Source of the DNA: Amycolatopsis thermoflava N1165
GTDB taxonomy: Bacteria; Actinomycetota; Actinomycetes; Mycobacteriales; Pseudonocardiaceae
Direction: 5' to 3'
Length of the DNA: 64,000 nt
Assembly (NCBI RefSeq): GCF_000473265.1
Contig: NZ_KI421511.1
Location: 8,220,415-8,284,414 of the forward strand
The translations under genes and the position numbers were made by a program. Every line of letters starts with the position of its first letter. Position 1 is the first letter of the stretch. This document shows, piece by piece, positions 41,957 through 49,968 of the stretch. The notes beneath the pieces were generated by a model. It was given only the letters and a program-made list of their open reading frames with translations. It was not told the DNA's origin and did not search any database.

Positions 41957-43323
41957 TGCACGTCGTGGTCGTCGGCGGGGGCGTGTCGGGCGCGGTCGCG
42001 GCGTACCGGCTGCGCGGCGCGCTCGGCGACGGCGCGGCGATCACCCTCGTCGAGGCCACGGACAGCCTCGGCGGCAAGCTGCGCACCGCCGAGGTCGCGG
42101 GCGTGCGCTACGACGTGGGCGCGGAGGCCTTCCTCGCCCGCCGCCCGGAAGGCGTGGGACTGGCAGCCGAGCTGGGGCTGGAGCTGGTCCACCCGGGGAA
42201 GGCCCGCTCGACCGTGCGGGCGGGCGGCCGCGTCGCCCCGCTGCCCGGCCGGACGCTGATGGGCATCCCTGGCTCGCCGGACGCCGTCGCGGAGGTGCTC
42301 TCGGACGCGGGCCGGGCGCGCGTGGCCGCCGAGCCGGACCTGCCCCCGGTGACACTGGAGTCCGACACCGCGCTGGGCGCCCTGCTGCGCGAGCGCTTCG
42401 GCGACGAACTCGTGGACCGGCTGGTCGACCCGCTGCTCGGCGGCGTCTACGCGGGCGGCGCCGACGGTCTCGGCCTGCGCGCCACCGTCCCCGCCCTGGC
42501 CACCGCGATCGATCGCGGCGCGCCCTCGCTGACCGCGGCCGCGGCCTCACTGATCCCCGCCACGCCCAGCAGCGCGCCGGTGTTCGGCACCCTGCCCGGC
42601 GGGCTCGGCACGCTCGTCGACCGGCTCGTCGAGCTGGCCAAGCCGGACATCCGCCTCGGACGGCCGGTCACCGCGCTGCGGCGGCGGGAGAGCGGCTGGC
42701 AGCTGGAGATCGGCGACGAGCTGATCGACGCCGACGCCGTCCTGCTCGCGGTGCCCGCGCCGGCGGCCCGCAAGCTGCTCGACGGTGTCGCGCCGGCCGC
42801 GTCGTCGGCGCTCGGAGAGGTCGAGCTGGCCTCCATGGCGGTCGTGGCGATGGCCCTGCCGCCGGGCACCGAGCTGCCGGACGCGTCCGGCGTGCTGATC
42901 GGGGCGCGGGAACGCCGTGCCGACGGCGAGCCGTTCGCCGCGAAGGCCTTCACCTTCTCCACCCGCAAGTGGCCGCACCTGGACACCGGTCCGGTGCTGG
43001 TCCGCGGCTCGGTCGGCCGCTTCCGCGAGCCCGGCGCGCTGCACCGCGACGACGACGACCTCGTCCGCCTGGTGCGCGACGACCTCGCCGAGCTGACCGG
43101 GATCACGGCCGAGCCGATCGACGTCGTGGTGACCCGCTGGGGCGGCGGGCTGCCGCAGTACGGGCCGGGCCACCTCGACCTGGTCGAGCGCGCCGAGCGG
43201 GCCGTCGCCGAGTTGCCCGGGCTGGCGCTGGCCGGGGCCGCCCTGCACGGCGTCGGGGTGCCGGCGTGCATCGCGACGGCCACCGCGGCCGCGACCCGCA
43301 TCACCTCACAGCTGGTGCGCTAG
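41956..43323 (+). CDS. hemG: Coproporphyrinogen III/protoporphyrinogen oxidase (hemY/cgoX type)
   Basis: This 455-residue FAD enzyme begins with the dinucleotide motif VVVVGGGVSGAVAAYRL. It has the family signature DVGAEAFLARRPEG and the C-terminal GLALAGAALHGVGVPACIAT. It lies between hemE and hemQ. In monoderm bacteria with hemQ the substrate is coproporphyrinogen III rather than protoporphyrinogen IX, so cgoX is the better functional name. The start overlaps the hemE stop by one base. Confidence 0.93.
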   Translation: MHVVVVGGGVSGAVAAYRLRGALGDGAAITLVEATDSLGGKLRTAEVAGVRYDVGAEAFLARRPEGVGLAAELGLELVHPGKARSTVRAGGRVAPLPGRTLMGIPGSPDAVAEVLSDAGRARVAAEPDLPPVTLESDTALGALLRERFGDELVDRLVDPLLGGVYAGGADGLGLRATVPALATAIDRGAPSLTAAAASLIPATPSSAPVFGTLPGGLGTLVDRLVELAKPDIRLGRPVTALRRRESGWQLEIGDELIDADAVLLAVPAPAARKLLDGVAPAASSALGEVELASMAVVAMALPPGTELPDASGVLIGARERRADGEPFAAKAFTFSTRKWPHLDTGPVLVRGSVGRFREPGALHRDDDDLVRLVRDDLAELTGITAEPIDVVVTRWGGGLPQYGPGHLDLVERAERAVAELPGLALAGAALHGVGVPACIATATAAATRITSQLVR

Positions 43324-43356
43324 CAGCGGGTTTCCGCGCAGTGCCAAGATGGGGGC

Positions 43357-44049
43357 ATGGCGCGGCTGAACTATCAGGAGCTCAACGACACCATCCGCTA
43401 CACCGCCTGGTCGGTGTTCCGGGTCGAGCCGGGGCGGCTCCCCGAGGATCGCGGCCAGGCCGCGACCGAGACCACCGAGTACCTCGACGCCCTGGAGGGC
43501 AAGGGGGTCGTGGTGCGCGGCGTCTACGACGTCGCCGGGCTGCGGGCCGACGCCGACTACATGATCTGGTGGCACGCCGAGACCCCGGAGCAGGTGCAGG
43601 CCGCCTACACCGGGTTCCGCCGCACCCCGCTGGGCCGGGTGTCGACGCCGGTGTGGAGCCAGTTCGCGCTGCACCGCCCCGCGGAGTTCAACCGCAGCCA
43701 CATCCCCGCCTTCCTGGCCGGGGAGGAGGCGCGCAAGTACGTCTGCGTGTACCCGTTCGTCCGTTCCTACGAGTGGTACCTGCTGCCGGACGCCGAGCGC
43801 CGCAAGATGCTCGCCGACCATGGCAAGGAGGCCCGCGACTACCCGGACGTGCGCGCGAACACGGTGGCGTCGTTCGCGCTGGGCGACTACGAGTGGATCC
43901 TCGCGTTCGAGGCCGACGAGCTGCACCGCATCGTCGACCTGATGCGGCACCTGCGCGGTACCGAGGCGCGGCGCCACGTGCGGGAGGAGATCCCGTTCTA
44001 CACCGGCACGAAGGTCGTTCCGGCCGAGCTGATCCTGAACCTGCCGTAG
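43357..44049 (+). CDS. hemQ: Coproheme decarboxylase (chlorite dismutase-like)
   Basis: This 230-residue enzyme converts coproheme III to haem b with peroxide, the last step of the coproporphyrin-dependent pathway. The active-site Tyr region is YPFVRSYEWYLLPD, and the proximal haem His is in MLADHGKEARDYPDV. A 33-bp gap separates it from the oxidase. Its stop codon directly abuts the next start. Confidence 0.94.
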   Translation: MARLNYQELNDTIRYTAWSVFRVEPGRLPEDRGQAATETTEYLDALEGKGVVVRGVYDVAGLRADADYMIWWHAETPEQVQAAYTGFRRTPLGRVSTPVWSQFALHRPAEFNRSHIPAFLAGEEARKYVCVYPFVRSYEWYLLPDAERRKMLADHGKEARDYPDVRANTVASFALGDYEWILAFEADELHRIVDLMRHLRGTEARRHVREEIPFYTGTKVVPAELILNLP

Positions 44050-45369
44050 GTGTTCGGCGCGCTGTGGCGCGACCTGACCGGTGAGGCGCCGGGCCCGGTC
44101 GAGTTCACCGGCCCGGAATCGGTGTTGCCGGGGCCGTACCGGGTGGCGGCGGCCGCGTCGACGAGCGTCGCCGCGGCCACCCTGGCCGCCGCGGAGTTGT
44201 TGCGGCTGCGCGGAATCGACCCCGGTGCGGTGTCGGTCGACACGCGGCACGCCGCGGCAGCGTTCTCCAGCGAGAAGCTGGTGCGGGTGGACGGCGAGCC
44301 GCCCGGGGACGCGTGGGCGCCGCTGTCCGGCGACTACCGCGCGGCCGACGGCTGGGTCCGGCTGCACTGCAACTATCCCCACCACGCGGCGGCGGTGTGC
44401 CGCGCGCTCGGGGTTCCGGAGGACCGCGCGGCGGTGGTGTCGGCGGTTGCCACCCGGGACGCCTGGGACCTGCAGGAGGCCGTGGTCGCCTCGGGCGGGG
44501 CGGCGGCCGCGATGCGCACCCGCGAGGAGTGGCTGGACAGCCCGATGGGGCGGGCGCTGGACGGCCCGCTCGTGGTGCAGGAACTGGTGGGGACGGCCCC
44601 GGCGCGGCCGTTGCCGGAGTCGCCACGGCCGCTGGGCGGAGTGCGGGTGCTGGACCTGACGCACGTGATCGCCGGCCCGGTCGCCGGCCGGGTGCTGGCC
44701 GCGCACGGCGCGGACGTCCTGCACATCGGGGCCGCGCACCTGCCGGTCGTGCACCCGCTGGTGATCGACACCGGGATGGGCAAGCGCTCGGCGCACCTGG
44801 ACTTGCGCACCGAAGCCGGGCGTTCCGCGTTGTGGCGCCTGATCGGTTCGGCGGATGTCGTGTTGCAGTCCTTCCGGCCGGGGGCGCTGGCCGGGCTGGG
44901 GTTCACGGCGGAGCGGCTGGCGGCGGCGCGGCCCGGGATCGTGCTGGTGGAGCTGAACGCGTGGGGCTGGGAGGGCCCGTGGCGGGGACGGCGCGGGTTC
45001 GACAGCCTGGTGCAGATGGCGTCGGGAATCGCCTGGAACGCCGAGGAACCGCGGCCGTTGCCCGTGCAGGCGCTGGACCATGCGACGGGCTGGCTGGCCG
45101 CCGCGGCGACGATGATCGCCCTGCGGAAGCGGGCGGCCGAGGGCGGGAGCCGGCGGGTGCGCCTGGCGCTGGCCCGGACCGGGCGGTGGCTCGACGGACT
45201 GGGCCGGGTGCCGGGTGGATCCACTGTGGACTTCTCGGAGTTCCTTGCCGAGACCGGGAGCGGGTTCGGCTTGGTGCGGCATGTGACTTGTCCGGGTGGG
45301 ATGGTGCCGCGGCCGATGTGGACTGCGGGGCCGCCGCTGCCGGGGAGGTCGGCCGCGGAGTGGCTGTAG
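44050..45369 (+). CDS. CaiB/BaiF-type CoA-transferase family III
   Basis: This 439-residue protein has an N-terminal variable part and a class III CoA-transferase domain (LGGVRVLDLTHVIAGPVAGR, DTGMGKRSAHLDLRT, FDSLVQMASGIA). The nucleophile Asp usually follows the GPxAG helix; here that region reads LAAHGADVLHIGA and the Asp position needs an alignment. The GTG start follows the hemQ TAG with no gap. The substrate is unknown. It may be translated from the haem operon message. Confidence 0.8.
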   Translation: MFGALWRDLTGEAPGPVEFTGPESVLPGPYRVAAAASTSVAAATLAAAELLRLRGIDPGAVSVDTRHAAAAFSSEKLVRVDGEPPGDAWAPLSGDYRAADGWVRLHCNYPHHAAAVCRALGVPEDRAAVVSAVATRDAWDLQEAVVASGGAAAAMRTREEWLDSPMGRALDGPLVVQELVGTAPARPLPESPRPLGGVRVLDLTHVIAGPVAGRVLAAHGADVLHIGAAHLPVVHPLVIDTGMGKRSAHLDLRTEAGRSALWRLIGSADVVLQSFRPGALAGLGFTAERLAAARPGIVLVELNAWGWEGPWRGRRGFDSLVQMASGIAWNAEEPRPLPVQALDHATGWLAAAATMIALRKRAAEGGSRRVRLALARTGRWLDGLGRVPGGSTVDFSEFLAETGSGFGLVRHVTCPGGMVPRPMWTAGPPLPGRSAAEWL

Positions 45370-45455
45370 CGCCGTCCTGGGAGTAACGCACCCTGGTTGG
45401 CCCGCTCCGGTCGCCGCAGGATCGGGAGGTGATGGCAGCGATAGGAGGGAGCGGG

Positions 45456-46184
45456 ATGCCGGGACGGCTGGACGGCAAGGTCGCGTTGATCACGGGCGCG
45501 TCGGGTGGGATCGGGGCGGCCACGGCGGCCCTGTTCGCCCGGGAGGGGGCGCGGCTGGTGCTGGGTGATGTCACCGGGAGCGGGCCGGAGCGGGAGGACG
45601 CGCTGCGCGTGCACCTCGACGTCTCCTCGGCGCGGGACTGGCAGACCGCTCTGGCCAGGACGACGGAGCGCTTCGGCCGGCTGGACGTGCTCGTCAACGT
45701 CGCGGGAATCGTGGACTGGCCGGGCATCGAGGACACCGCCGAGGCCGGCTGGGACCGGGTGATCGCGGTGAACCAGAAGGGCACCTGGCTGGGCATGAAG
45801 ACCGCGATGCCGTTGCTGCGCGCGAGCGGGAACGCGTCGGTGGTCAACGTGTCCTCGATCCTCGGCATCATCGGCGGCGGGTCGGCCGCGGCCTACCACG
45901 CCTCGAAGGGCGCGGTGCGGCTGCTGACCAAGACGGCGGCCGTCGAGTACGCGACGAGAGGGGTGCGGGTCAACTCCGTGCACCCCGGCGTCATCGCGAC
46001 ACCGATGATCCAGGACATCCTCGACGCCGAGGGCGACGAGCAGGCCGACATCCAGCGCACCCCGATGAAACGGGCGGGCACACCGGACGAGATCGCCGCG
46101 GCGATCCTGTTCCTCGCCTCCGACGAGTCGTCCTTCGTCACGGGCGCGGAGATCGTCGTCGACGGCGGCATCACGGCGCACTAG
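45456..46184 (+). CDS. SDR-family oxidoreductase
   Basis: This 242-residue classical short-chain dehydrogenase has TGASGGIGAATAALFAREGA, VNVAGI at the NNAG position, catalytic Ser in VVNVSSILGI, and YHASKGAVRLL. The ATG at 45456 is chosen because GGAGGG lies 8 bases before it; earlier in-frame GTG/ATG codons lack a site. The typical C-terminus is FVTGAEIVVDGG. The substrate is probably a hydroxysteroid-like or 3-hydroxyacyl compound, unproven. Confidence 0.9.
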   Translation: MPGRLDGKVALITGASGGIGAATAALFAREGARLVLGDVTGSGPEREDALRVHLDVSSARDWQTALARTTERFGRLDVLVNVAGIVDWPGIEDTAEAGWDRVIAVNQKGTWLGMKTAMPLLRASGNASVVNVSSILGIIGGGSAAAYHASKGAVRLLTKTAAVEYATRGVRVNSVHPGVIATPMIQDILDAEGDEQADIQRTPMKRAGTPDEIAAAILFLASDESSFVTGAEIVVDGGITAH

Positions 46185-46208
46185 CCGGGGGCTGGCGCGG
46201 GGAGCTGG

Positions 46209-46541
46209 TCAGCGGGTGAAGCGGGACCACCAGCGCCGCCGGGGGAGTTCGCCCCGGTCGGCGAGCCAGGCGGCGAAGTTCGCGGCGTCCTGGCGGTAGC
46301 CGGTGCCGTCGGTGCGGGGGGTGGCCTCGGCGTAGGCGTCGAACAGGGGGCGGAACCGGTCGCCGAGCGTGCGGAACAGGTCGGGCCTCAGATCGGCGAC
46401 GATGTTGCGGCGCTTCGCCCGCAGGGCGAGCACCTCGGCGGCCACCCGGCCGGAGTCGAAGCCCGCCGGGGGAGGTCCGCCTGCCAGCAGGGCGCGCAGC
46501 AGCTCGGCCTGCCGCGCCGCGAGGTCTTCTCGGCTGCTCAC
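46209..46541 (-). CDS. Small MNIO-partner-like protein
   Basis: This 110-residue protein has a first half of alternating helix (SSREDLAARQAELLRALLAG, then GRVAAEVLALRAKRRNIVAD) and a second half (LFRTLGDRFRPLFDAYAEAT, then YRQDAANFAAWLADRG). This resembles the N-terminal part of DUF2063/MbnC-type partner proteins that deliver precursors to DUF692 oxidases. That resemblance is by eye and weak. The GTG start at 46541 overlaps a TGA codon lying in the duplicated segment, so it is coupled to two tiny upstream ORFs and, through them, to the MNIO gene. Confidence 0.6.
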   Translation of the reverse strand: MSSREDLAARQAELLRALLAGGPPPAGFDSGRVAAEVLALRAKRRNIVADLRPDLFRTLGDRFRPLFDAYAEATPRTDGTGYRQDAANFAAWLADRGELPRRRWWSRFTR

Positions 46542-46618
46542 AGGCGGTCCTGGTCCGCGGCCGGCAGGGTGTGCGGCAGTCCGGCGTGGCGGGCGGCGAG
46601 GTCTTCCCGGCCGTTCAC
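46538..46618 (-). CDS. 26-residue coupled micro-ORF, copy 2
   Basis: It starts at GTG 46618 inside the stop codon of copy 1 and ends at TGA 46538-46540, which overlaps the GTG of the small partner protein. The peptide is VNGREDLAARHAGLPHTLPA followed by ADQDRL. Its first residues resemble those of the partner protein (SSREDLAARQAE). It is the second copy of a 77-bp tandem duplication. It may be a real peptide, a translational relay or a mere by-product. Confidence 0.45.
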   Translation of the reverse strand: MNGREDLAARHAGLPHTLPAADQDRL

Positions 46619-46691
46619 AGGCGGTCCCGGTCCGCGGCCGGCAGGGTGTGCGGCAGTCCGGCGTGGCGGGCGGCGAGGTCTTCCCGGCCGC
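46538..46691. repeat. 77-bp tandem duplication inside the MNIO operon
   Basis: Two near-identical units of 77 bp (46538-46614 and 46615-46691) lie head to tail. Partial homology continues at both edges into the start of the partner gene and the end of the MNIO gene. The few differences (for example T/C at 46551 and 46628) show they are real copies. Because 77 is not a multiple of three, every unit ends one reading frame and starts the next. Confidence 0.92.
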
Positions 46692-46695
46692 TCAC
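46615..46695 (-). CDS. 26-residue coupled micro-ORF, copy 1
   Basis: It starts at GTG 46695 inside the stop codon of the MNIO gene and ends at TGA 46615-46617, overlapping the start of copy 2. The peptide is VSGREDLAARHAGLPHTLPA followed by ADRDRL, differing from copy 2 at two positions. No cysteine is present. Each junction is GTGA, the same coupling used across this operon. Confidence 0.45.
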   Translation of the reverse strand: MSGREDLAARHAGLPHTLPAADRDRL

Positions 46696-47492
46696 AGGCG
46701 CTCCCGGATCGCGGCCAGTTCCGCGGCCAGCTCGTCGTCCGGTGGGTAGGCGCCGTCGCGTTCCAGGAGTGCCCCGGGTGGCTCCGTCCGGCGCCGCAAC
46801 TCGGTCAGCAGGTCGAGCACCTCCGGCAGCACCGGGTGGGTGTGCGTGTCGTGGTAGATGCCGTCGGCCTCGACGCCCCCGGCGACGTGCACGTACGCCA
46901 CCCGCTCCAACGGCACCTCCGCCAGGAACTCCACCGGGTCCGCGCCCAGGTTCCGCGCGTTCGCATACAGGTTCGCCACGTCCACGATCAGCAGGCACCC
47001 GGTCCGCGACGTCAGCTCGGCCAGGAACGCCGCCTCGCTCATCTCGGCGTCCGGCCACTCCAGCAACGCGGCGATGTTCTCCAGCGCGAACGGCCTGCCG
47101 ACGATCGACTGCGCCAGCCGCACGTTCTCGACCAGCACGTCCAGCGCCTCCCGCGTACGGGGCAGGGGCACCAGGTGCCCCGCGTCCAGCCCGCCCGCGC
47201 GCACGAAGCACACGTGGTCGCTGGCCAGCGGCGCGTCCAGCTCGTCCGCGACCGCCGCGAGGTGCTCCACCCGCCGCGTTTCCAGCGGCTCCGCCCCGCC
47301 CAGAGACAGCGACACCGCGTGCGGCAACACCGGCAGCCCCCGCTCCCGCAGCTCCACCAGCGCCGCGGGCAGGCGACCCGGGTGCAGGTTCTCCGCGATC
47401 ACCTCGACCCACTCCACACCCGGCAGCCGCGCGATGGACAGGTCGATCTCCGGCCGCCACCCGATGCCGACGCCCAGCCGGTCAACCGCCAC
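46692..47492 (-). CDS. DUF692/MNIO multinuclear iron-dependent oxidase
   Basis: This 266-residue TIM-barrel protein belongs to the MNIO family, which includes MbnB, TglH and bufferin-modifying enzymes. Metal-binding stretches are present in order: LGVGIGWRPEID at the start, AENLHPGR, LPHAVSLSLGG, ASDHVCF, FALENIAAL, IVDVANLYAN, YVHVAGG and YHDTHTHPV. Known members oxidise cysteine (or Asp) residues of ribosomal peptides. The GTG at 47492 has GGAGG at 8 bases; GTGs further up are possible. It lies directly downstream of a gene for a cysteine-rich-tail protein, its likely substrate. Confidence 0.88.
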   Translation of the reverse strand: MAVDRLGVGIGWRPEIDLSIARLPGVEWVEVIAENLHPGRLPAALVELRERGLPVLPHAVSLSLGGAEPLETRRVEHLAAVADELDAPLASDHVCFVRAGGLDAGHLVPLPRTREALDVLVENVRLAQSIVGRPFALENIAALLEWPDAEMSEAAFLAELTSRTGCLLIVDVANLYANARNLGADPVEFLAEVPLERVAYVHVAGGVEADGIYHDTHTHPVLPEVLDLLTELRRRTEPPGALLERDGAYPPDDELAAELAAIRERL

Positions 47493-47569
47493 CGCAACCA
47501 CCTCCACCACCGTCGCAGCCGAGCCCGCCGCAGGCCGACGTGGGCCGCCGCGCCGCGTAAGCGACCCCC

Positions 47570-48478
47570 TCAGTCACCACCGCCGCCACCCCCGCAGCCC
47601 CCGCCGCCACACGAACTGCTGCCACACGAACTGCTGCCACACGAGCTGCTGCCGCACGAACTGCTCCCGCAGGCGCTGCCCGACGACCCGCAGCCGTACC
47701 CCGACGACGAGCCGGACCAGCCGCCGCGACGACGGGGCTTCTGCGGCGCCGGCGCCGACAGCAGCGCCTGCGCGATCGCCGGGTCCGGGTAGCGGCCGAG
47801 GCCGCCGACGGCCACTGCGTGCGCGGCCCCGCCGGTGGTCACGCTCGCCGTGCGCAGCGCGCTGTCGCCGGTCTTCGTCCGCGCCGGGCCGCGTCGTCGC
47901 CGGTCGGTGAGCGCCCAGAGGAGCCCGGCCGGCACCACCGCCAGCACGAACGTGCCGCTCGGGAAGGCCACGAACGCGAGGACCACGACCGCGAAGAGCA
48001 GGAGGGTGGCCAGCCGCCGGACGTTGCGCACCGCGCCGGGCGCGACCAGCAGCCCATCCCCGGCGAGCCGGTCGCGCAGCTCCACGAACTCGGCGCGGCC
48101 GCGCATCGCGGCACGCAGGTCGTGCACGGTCCAGGTGCCGCGGCCGTCGCGCACACCGGTCCAGACCGCCGCGCTCAGCCGGTCGGCCGGGGCGTGGCCG
48201 CCGGTCGTGGCCAGCCGCCCGGCGCCGCTCACCCGGATCCGCTGCCGCTCCACCAGGTCGGCGAGCGCGGTGTCGACCGCCCGCACCGGGCCGCCTGCCA
48301 GGAAACCCAGCTCGATCAGCCCCGGCGGGTGGTGCGGCCCGCCGCCGCGCCGCGTGAGCAGCCGCGAGCCGAACGCGCGCACCACCACGGGCAGCACCAC
48401 CAGCGCGGCGAAGAGCGGGAGGAACGTCGAAGTGGGCAGCCCCCAGAACGCGGGCCCCTCACCGACCGCCAGGATCAC
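47570..48478 (-). CDS. TIGR04222-like membrane protein with a seven-cysteine Gly/Ser tail
   Basis: This 302-residue protein has an N-terminal membrane segment, a TIGR04222-like core (ELGFLAGGPVRAVDTALADL, then VERQRIRVSG), a paired membrane segment near residues 165-200, and a C-terminal tail of about 45 residues made of Gly, Ser and Cys. Seven cysteines occur; the last six are spaced five residues apart as GSSSC or GGGGC, and the chain ends in Asp. The GTG start at 48478 overlaps the upstream gene by 20 bp. Such tails beside DUF692 genes look like modification substrates. I recall TIGR04222 being described in this context but cannot verify it here. Confidence 0.8.
   Translation of the reverse strand: MILAVGEGPAFWGLPTSTFLPLFAALVVLPVVVRAFGSRLLTRRGGGPHHPPGLIELGFLAGGPVRAVDTALADLVERQRIRVSGAGRLATTGGHAPADRLSAAVWTGVRDGRGTWTVHDLRAAMRGRAEFVELRDRLAGDGLLVAPGAVRNVRRLATLLLFAVVVLAFVAFPSGTFVLAVVPAGLLWALTDRRRRGPARTKTGDSALRTASVTTGGAAHAVAVGGLGRYPDPAIAQALLSAPAPQKPRRRGGWSGSSSGYGCGSSGSACGSSSCGSSSCGSSSCGSSSCGGGGCGGGGGGD
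47606..47665. repeat. 15-bp tandem repeat encoding the cysteine tail
   Basis: Four consecutive 15-bp units of the form GCCACACGAACTGCT, with single changes in units three and four, encode four Cys-Gly-Ser-Ser-Ser periods on the minus strand. The in-frame period of 15 bp lets the number of cysteine modules change by slippage without loss of frame. Confidence 0.9.
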
Positions 48479-49175
48479 CGGACCAGCCACCCCGCCACCT
48501 CCGAATCCACCCCGGCACTTGGCCGTTCGACGGACGCGGCCCGGTGGCGGTTCCCAGGACCGTGGCGCCATGCAGCAGGCGGCTCCCGGCGACGGTGCGC
48601 CTCGGCGACGGGACGAGCTCGGCCGCCTCGAGGACGAGCACACCGGCCAGCATCACTGGGATCGCGGCTACCGCGTAACCGCCCAGGAAGGTGCTGACCA
48701 CGACCCCGACCAGCAGGACCCGGCACGCGATGCGGATGCCGGACACGTCACTGGGCGGCACCACCAGCCCGCGGGCCGCGAGCCCGCGCACGACCTCCCC
48801 GATCTGCGGGCTGTCCGCCAGGTGCAGGCGCAGGGTCCGCGCGGTGGCCAGACCGCGCCAGAACGACACCGCCAGCACCACGGCGACGGCGAGCGGCTCC
48901 CCTGGGGGCCGTGTCGTCGTGGTGGTCAGCCGGCCACCGCTGTCCACGCGGATCCACCGGCGCCGGACGAGGTCCGCGAGCACCAGGTCGACGGCCCGGT
49001 CCGGTCCGCCTGCCAGCACCGCCAGCTCGACCGCCGTGACCCGCTCGGCGCCGGGCCGGACCCGGCGGTACCGCAGCAGGGCCGGGCCGAGCAGCCGCAC
49101 CACCGGCGGCACCAGGACCAGCGCCGCGTAGAGCGCGGCGAACTCCTGGGCGGACAACCCCCAGTACGCCCCCAT
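48459..49175 (-). CDS. TIGR04222-like membrane protein without cysteine tail
   Basis: This 238-residue protein is related to the next gene (VELAVLAGGPDRAVDLVLADL, then VRRRWIRVDSGGRL; two membrane segments near 155-190). It ends in an Arg/Gly/Trp-rich stretch with no cysteines. The ATG at 49175 starts the operon. It overlaps the cysteine-tail gene by 20 bp. It may be a partner or immunity-like copy of the modified protein. Confidence 0.75.
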   Translation of the reverse strand: MGAYWGLSAQEFAALYAALVLVPPVVRLLGPALLRYRRVRPGAERVTAVELAVLAGGPDRAVDLVLADLVRRRWIRVDSGGRLTTTTTRPPGEPLAVAVVLAVSFWRGLATARTLRLHLADSPQIGEVVRGLAARGLVVPPSDVSGIRIACRVLLVGVVVSTFLGGYAVAAIPVMLAGVLVLEAAELVPSPRRTVAGSRLLHGATVLGTATGPRPSNGQVPGWIRRWRGGWSGDPGGR

Positions 49176-49217
49176 ACGCCCGCAGGGTAGCGGGCGGGTG
49201 TGGGTCGCGGCGCGGCT

Positions 49218-49652
49218 TTACTCGGCGGGCACCAGGCGCAGGGAGATCGAGTTGATGCAGTACCGCTGGTCGGTCGGCGTGGGGTAGCCCTCGCCCTCGA
49301 AGAGGTGGCCGAGGTGGCTGTGGCAGGTCGCGCACAGCACCTCGGTGCGCACCATGCCCAGCGACCGGTCCTCGCGCAGCAGCACGGCGTCCGAGGAGGA
49401 CGGGTCGAAGAACGACGGCCAGCCGCAGTGGCTCTCGAACTTGGTGTCGCTGCGGAACAGCTCGGCGCCACACGCGCGGCATTCGTAGATGCCGGTGGTC
49501 TTGGTGTCGGTGTACTCGCCGGTGAACGGCCGCTCGGTGCCCGCCTGGCGCAGCACGGCGTACTCCTCGGGGGAGAGCTGCTCGCGCCACTCCTGGTCCG
49601 ACTTGACCACCTTCGGGGTGGCTCCCACGACAGGTTCCATGCGAGGTTTCAT
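49218..49652 (-). CDS. msrB: Peptide-methionine (R)-S-oxide reductase
   Basis: This 144-residue enzyme reduces methionine R-sulfoxide in proteins. Zinc-binding cysteine pairs are CRAC and CATC. The catalytic Cys is in DQRYCINSISLRL, and the conserved HCGWPSFFDP is present. It lies 42 bp upstream of the first gene of the MNIO cassette on the same strand. It could be read into the cassette transcript, but this is a common housekeeping gene and the link may be chance. Confidence 0.95.
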   Translation of the reverse strand: MKPRMEPVVGATPKVVKSDQEWREQLSPEEYAVLRQAGTERPFTGEYTDTKTTGIYECRACGAELFRSDTKFESHCGWPSFFDPSSSDAVLLREDRSLGMVRTEVLCATCHSHLGHLFEGEGYPTPTDQRYCINSISLRLVPAE

Positions 49653-49662
49653 ATGGTTCAGG

Positions 49663-49953
49663 CTACTCGGCGAGCCACTGCACGGCCCGTACCACGATGT
49701 CCCACGAGGCGACGATCACGCCGAGGACCAGCAGCACCACGACGGTGGCCGCGATCCACCACCGCAGCCCGCCGACCCGCGTGCTGGACTCCGCGAACTC
49801 CGCCACGTTGTGCAGCGTGCCCTCGACCGTGAAACCCGGCTCGCACCGCTGCATCCGGTCCAGGTGCCGCGCGAACGCCTGGGCCTCCGGATCGTCGGGG
49901 TCGAGCCCGACCAGGTCGTCGTCGAAGCGCGGGTTGCGGCCGCTTTCGGTCAT
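49663..49953 (-). CDS. Small single-span membrane protein
   Basis: This 96-residue protein has an acidic N-terminal cytosolic part (FDDDLVGLDPDDPEAQAF) and one membrane segment near residues 66-88 (WWIAATVVVLLVLGVIVASW). The family is not recognised. It is 10 bp upstream of msrB and 15 bp downstream of the kinase gene, so it could be co-transcribed with either. Confidence 0.65.
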   Translation of the reverse strand: MTESGRNPRFDDDLVGLDPDDPEAQAFARHLDRMQRCEPGFTVEGTLHNVAEFAESSTRVGGLRWWIAATVVVLLVLGVIVASWDIVVRAVQWLAE

Positions 49954-49968
49954 ACCGACCAGGGTAGG

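Noticed and set aside
47570..48478. Cysteine tail as a sequencing or slippage artefact
   Set aside because: The repeats are in frame, carry distinct base changes, and match the presence of the adjacent MNIO gene.
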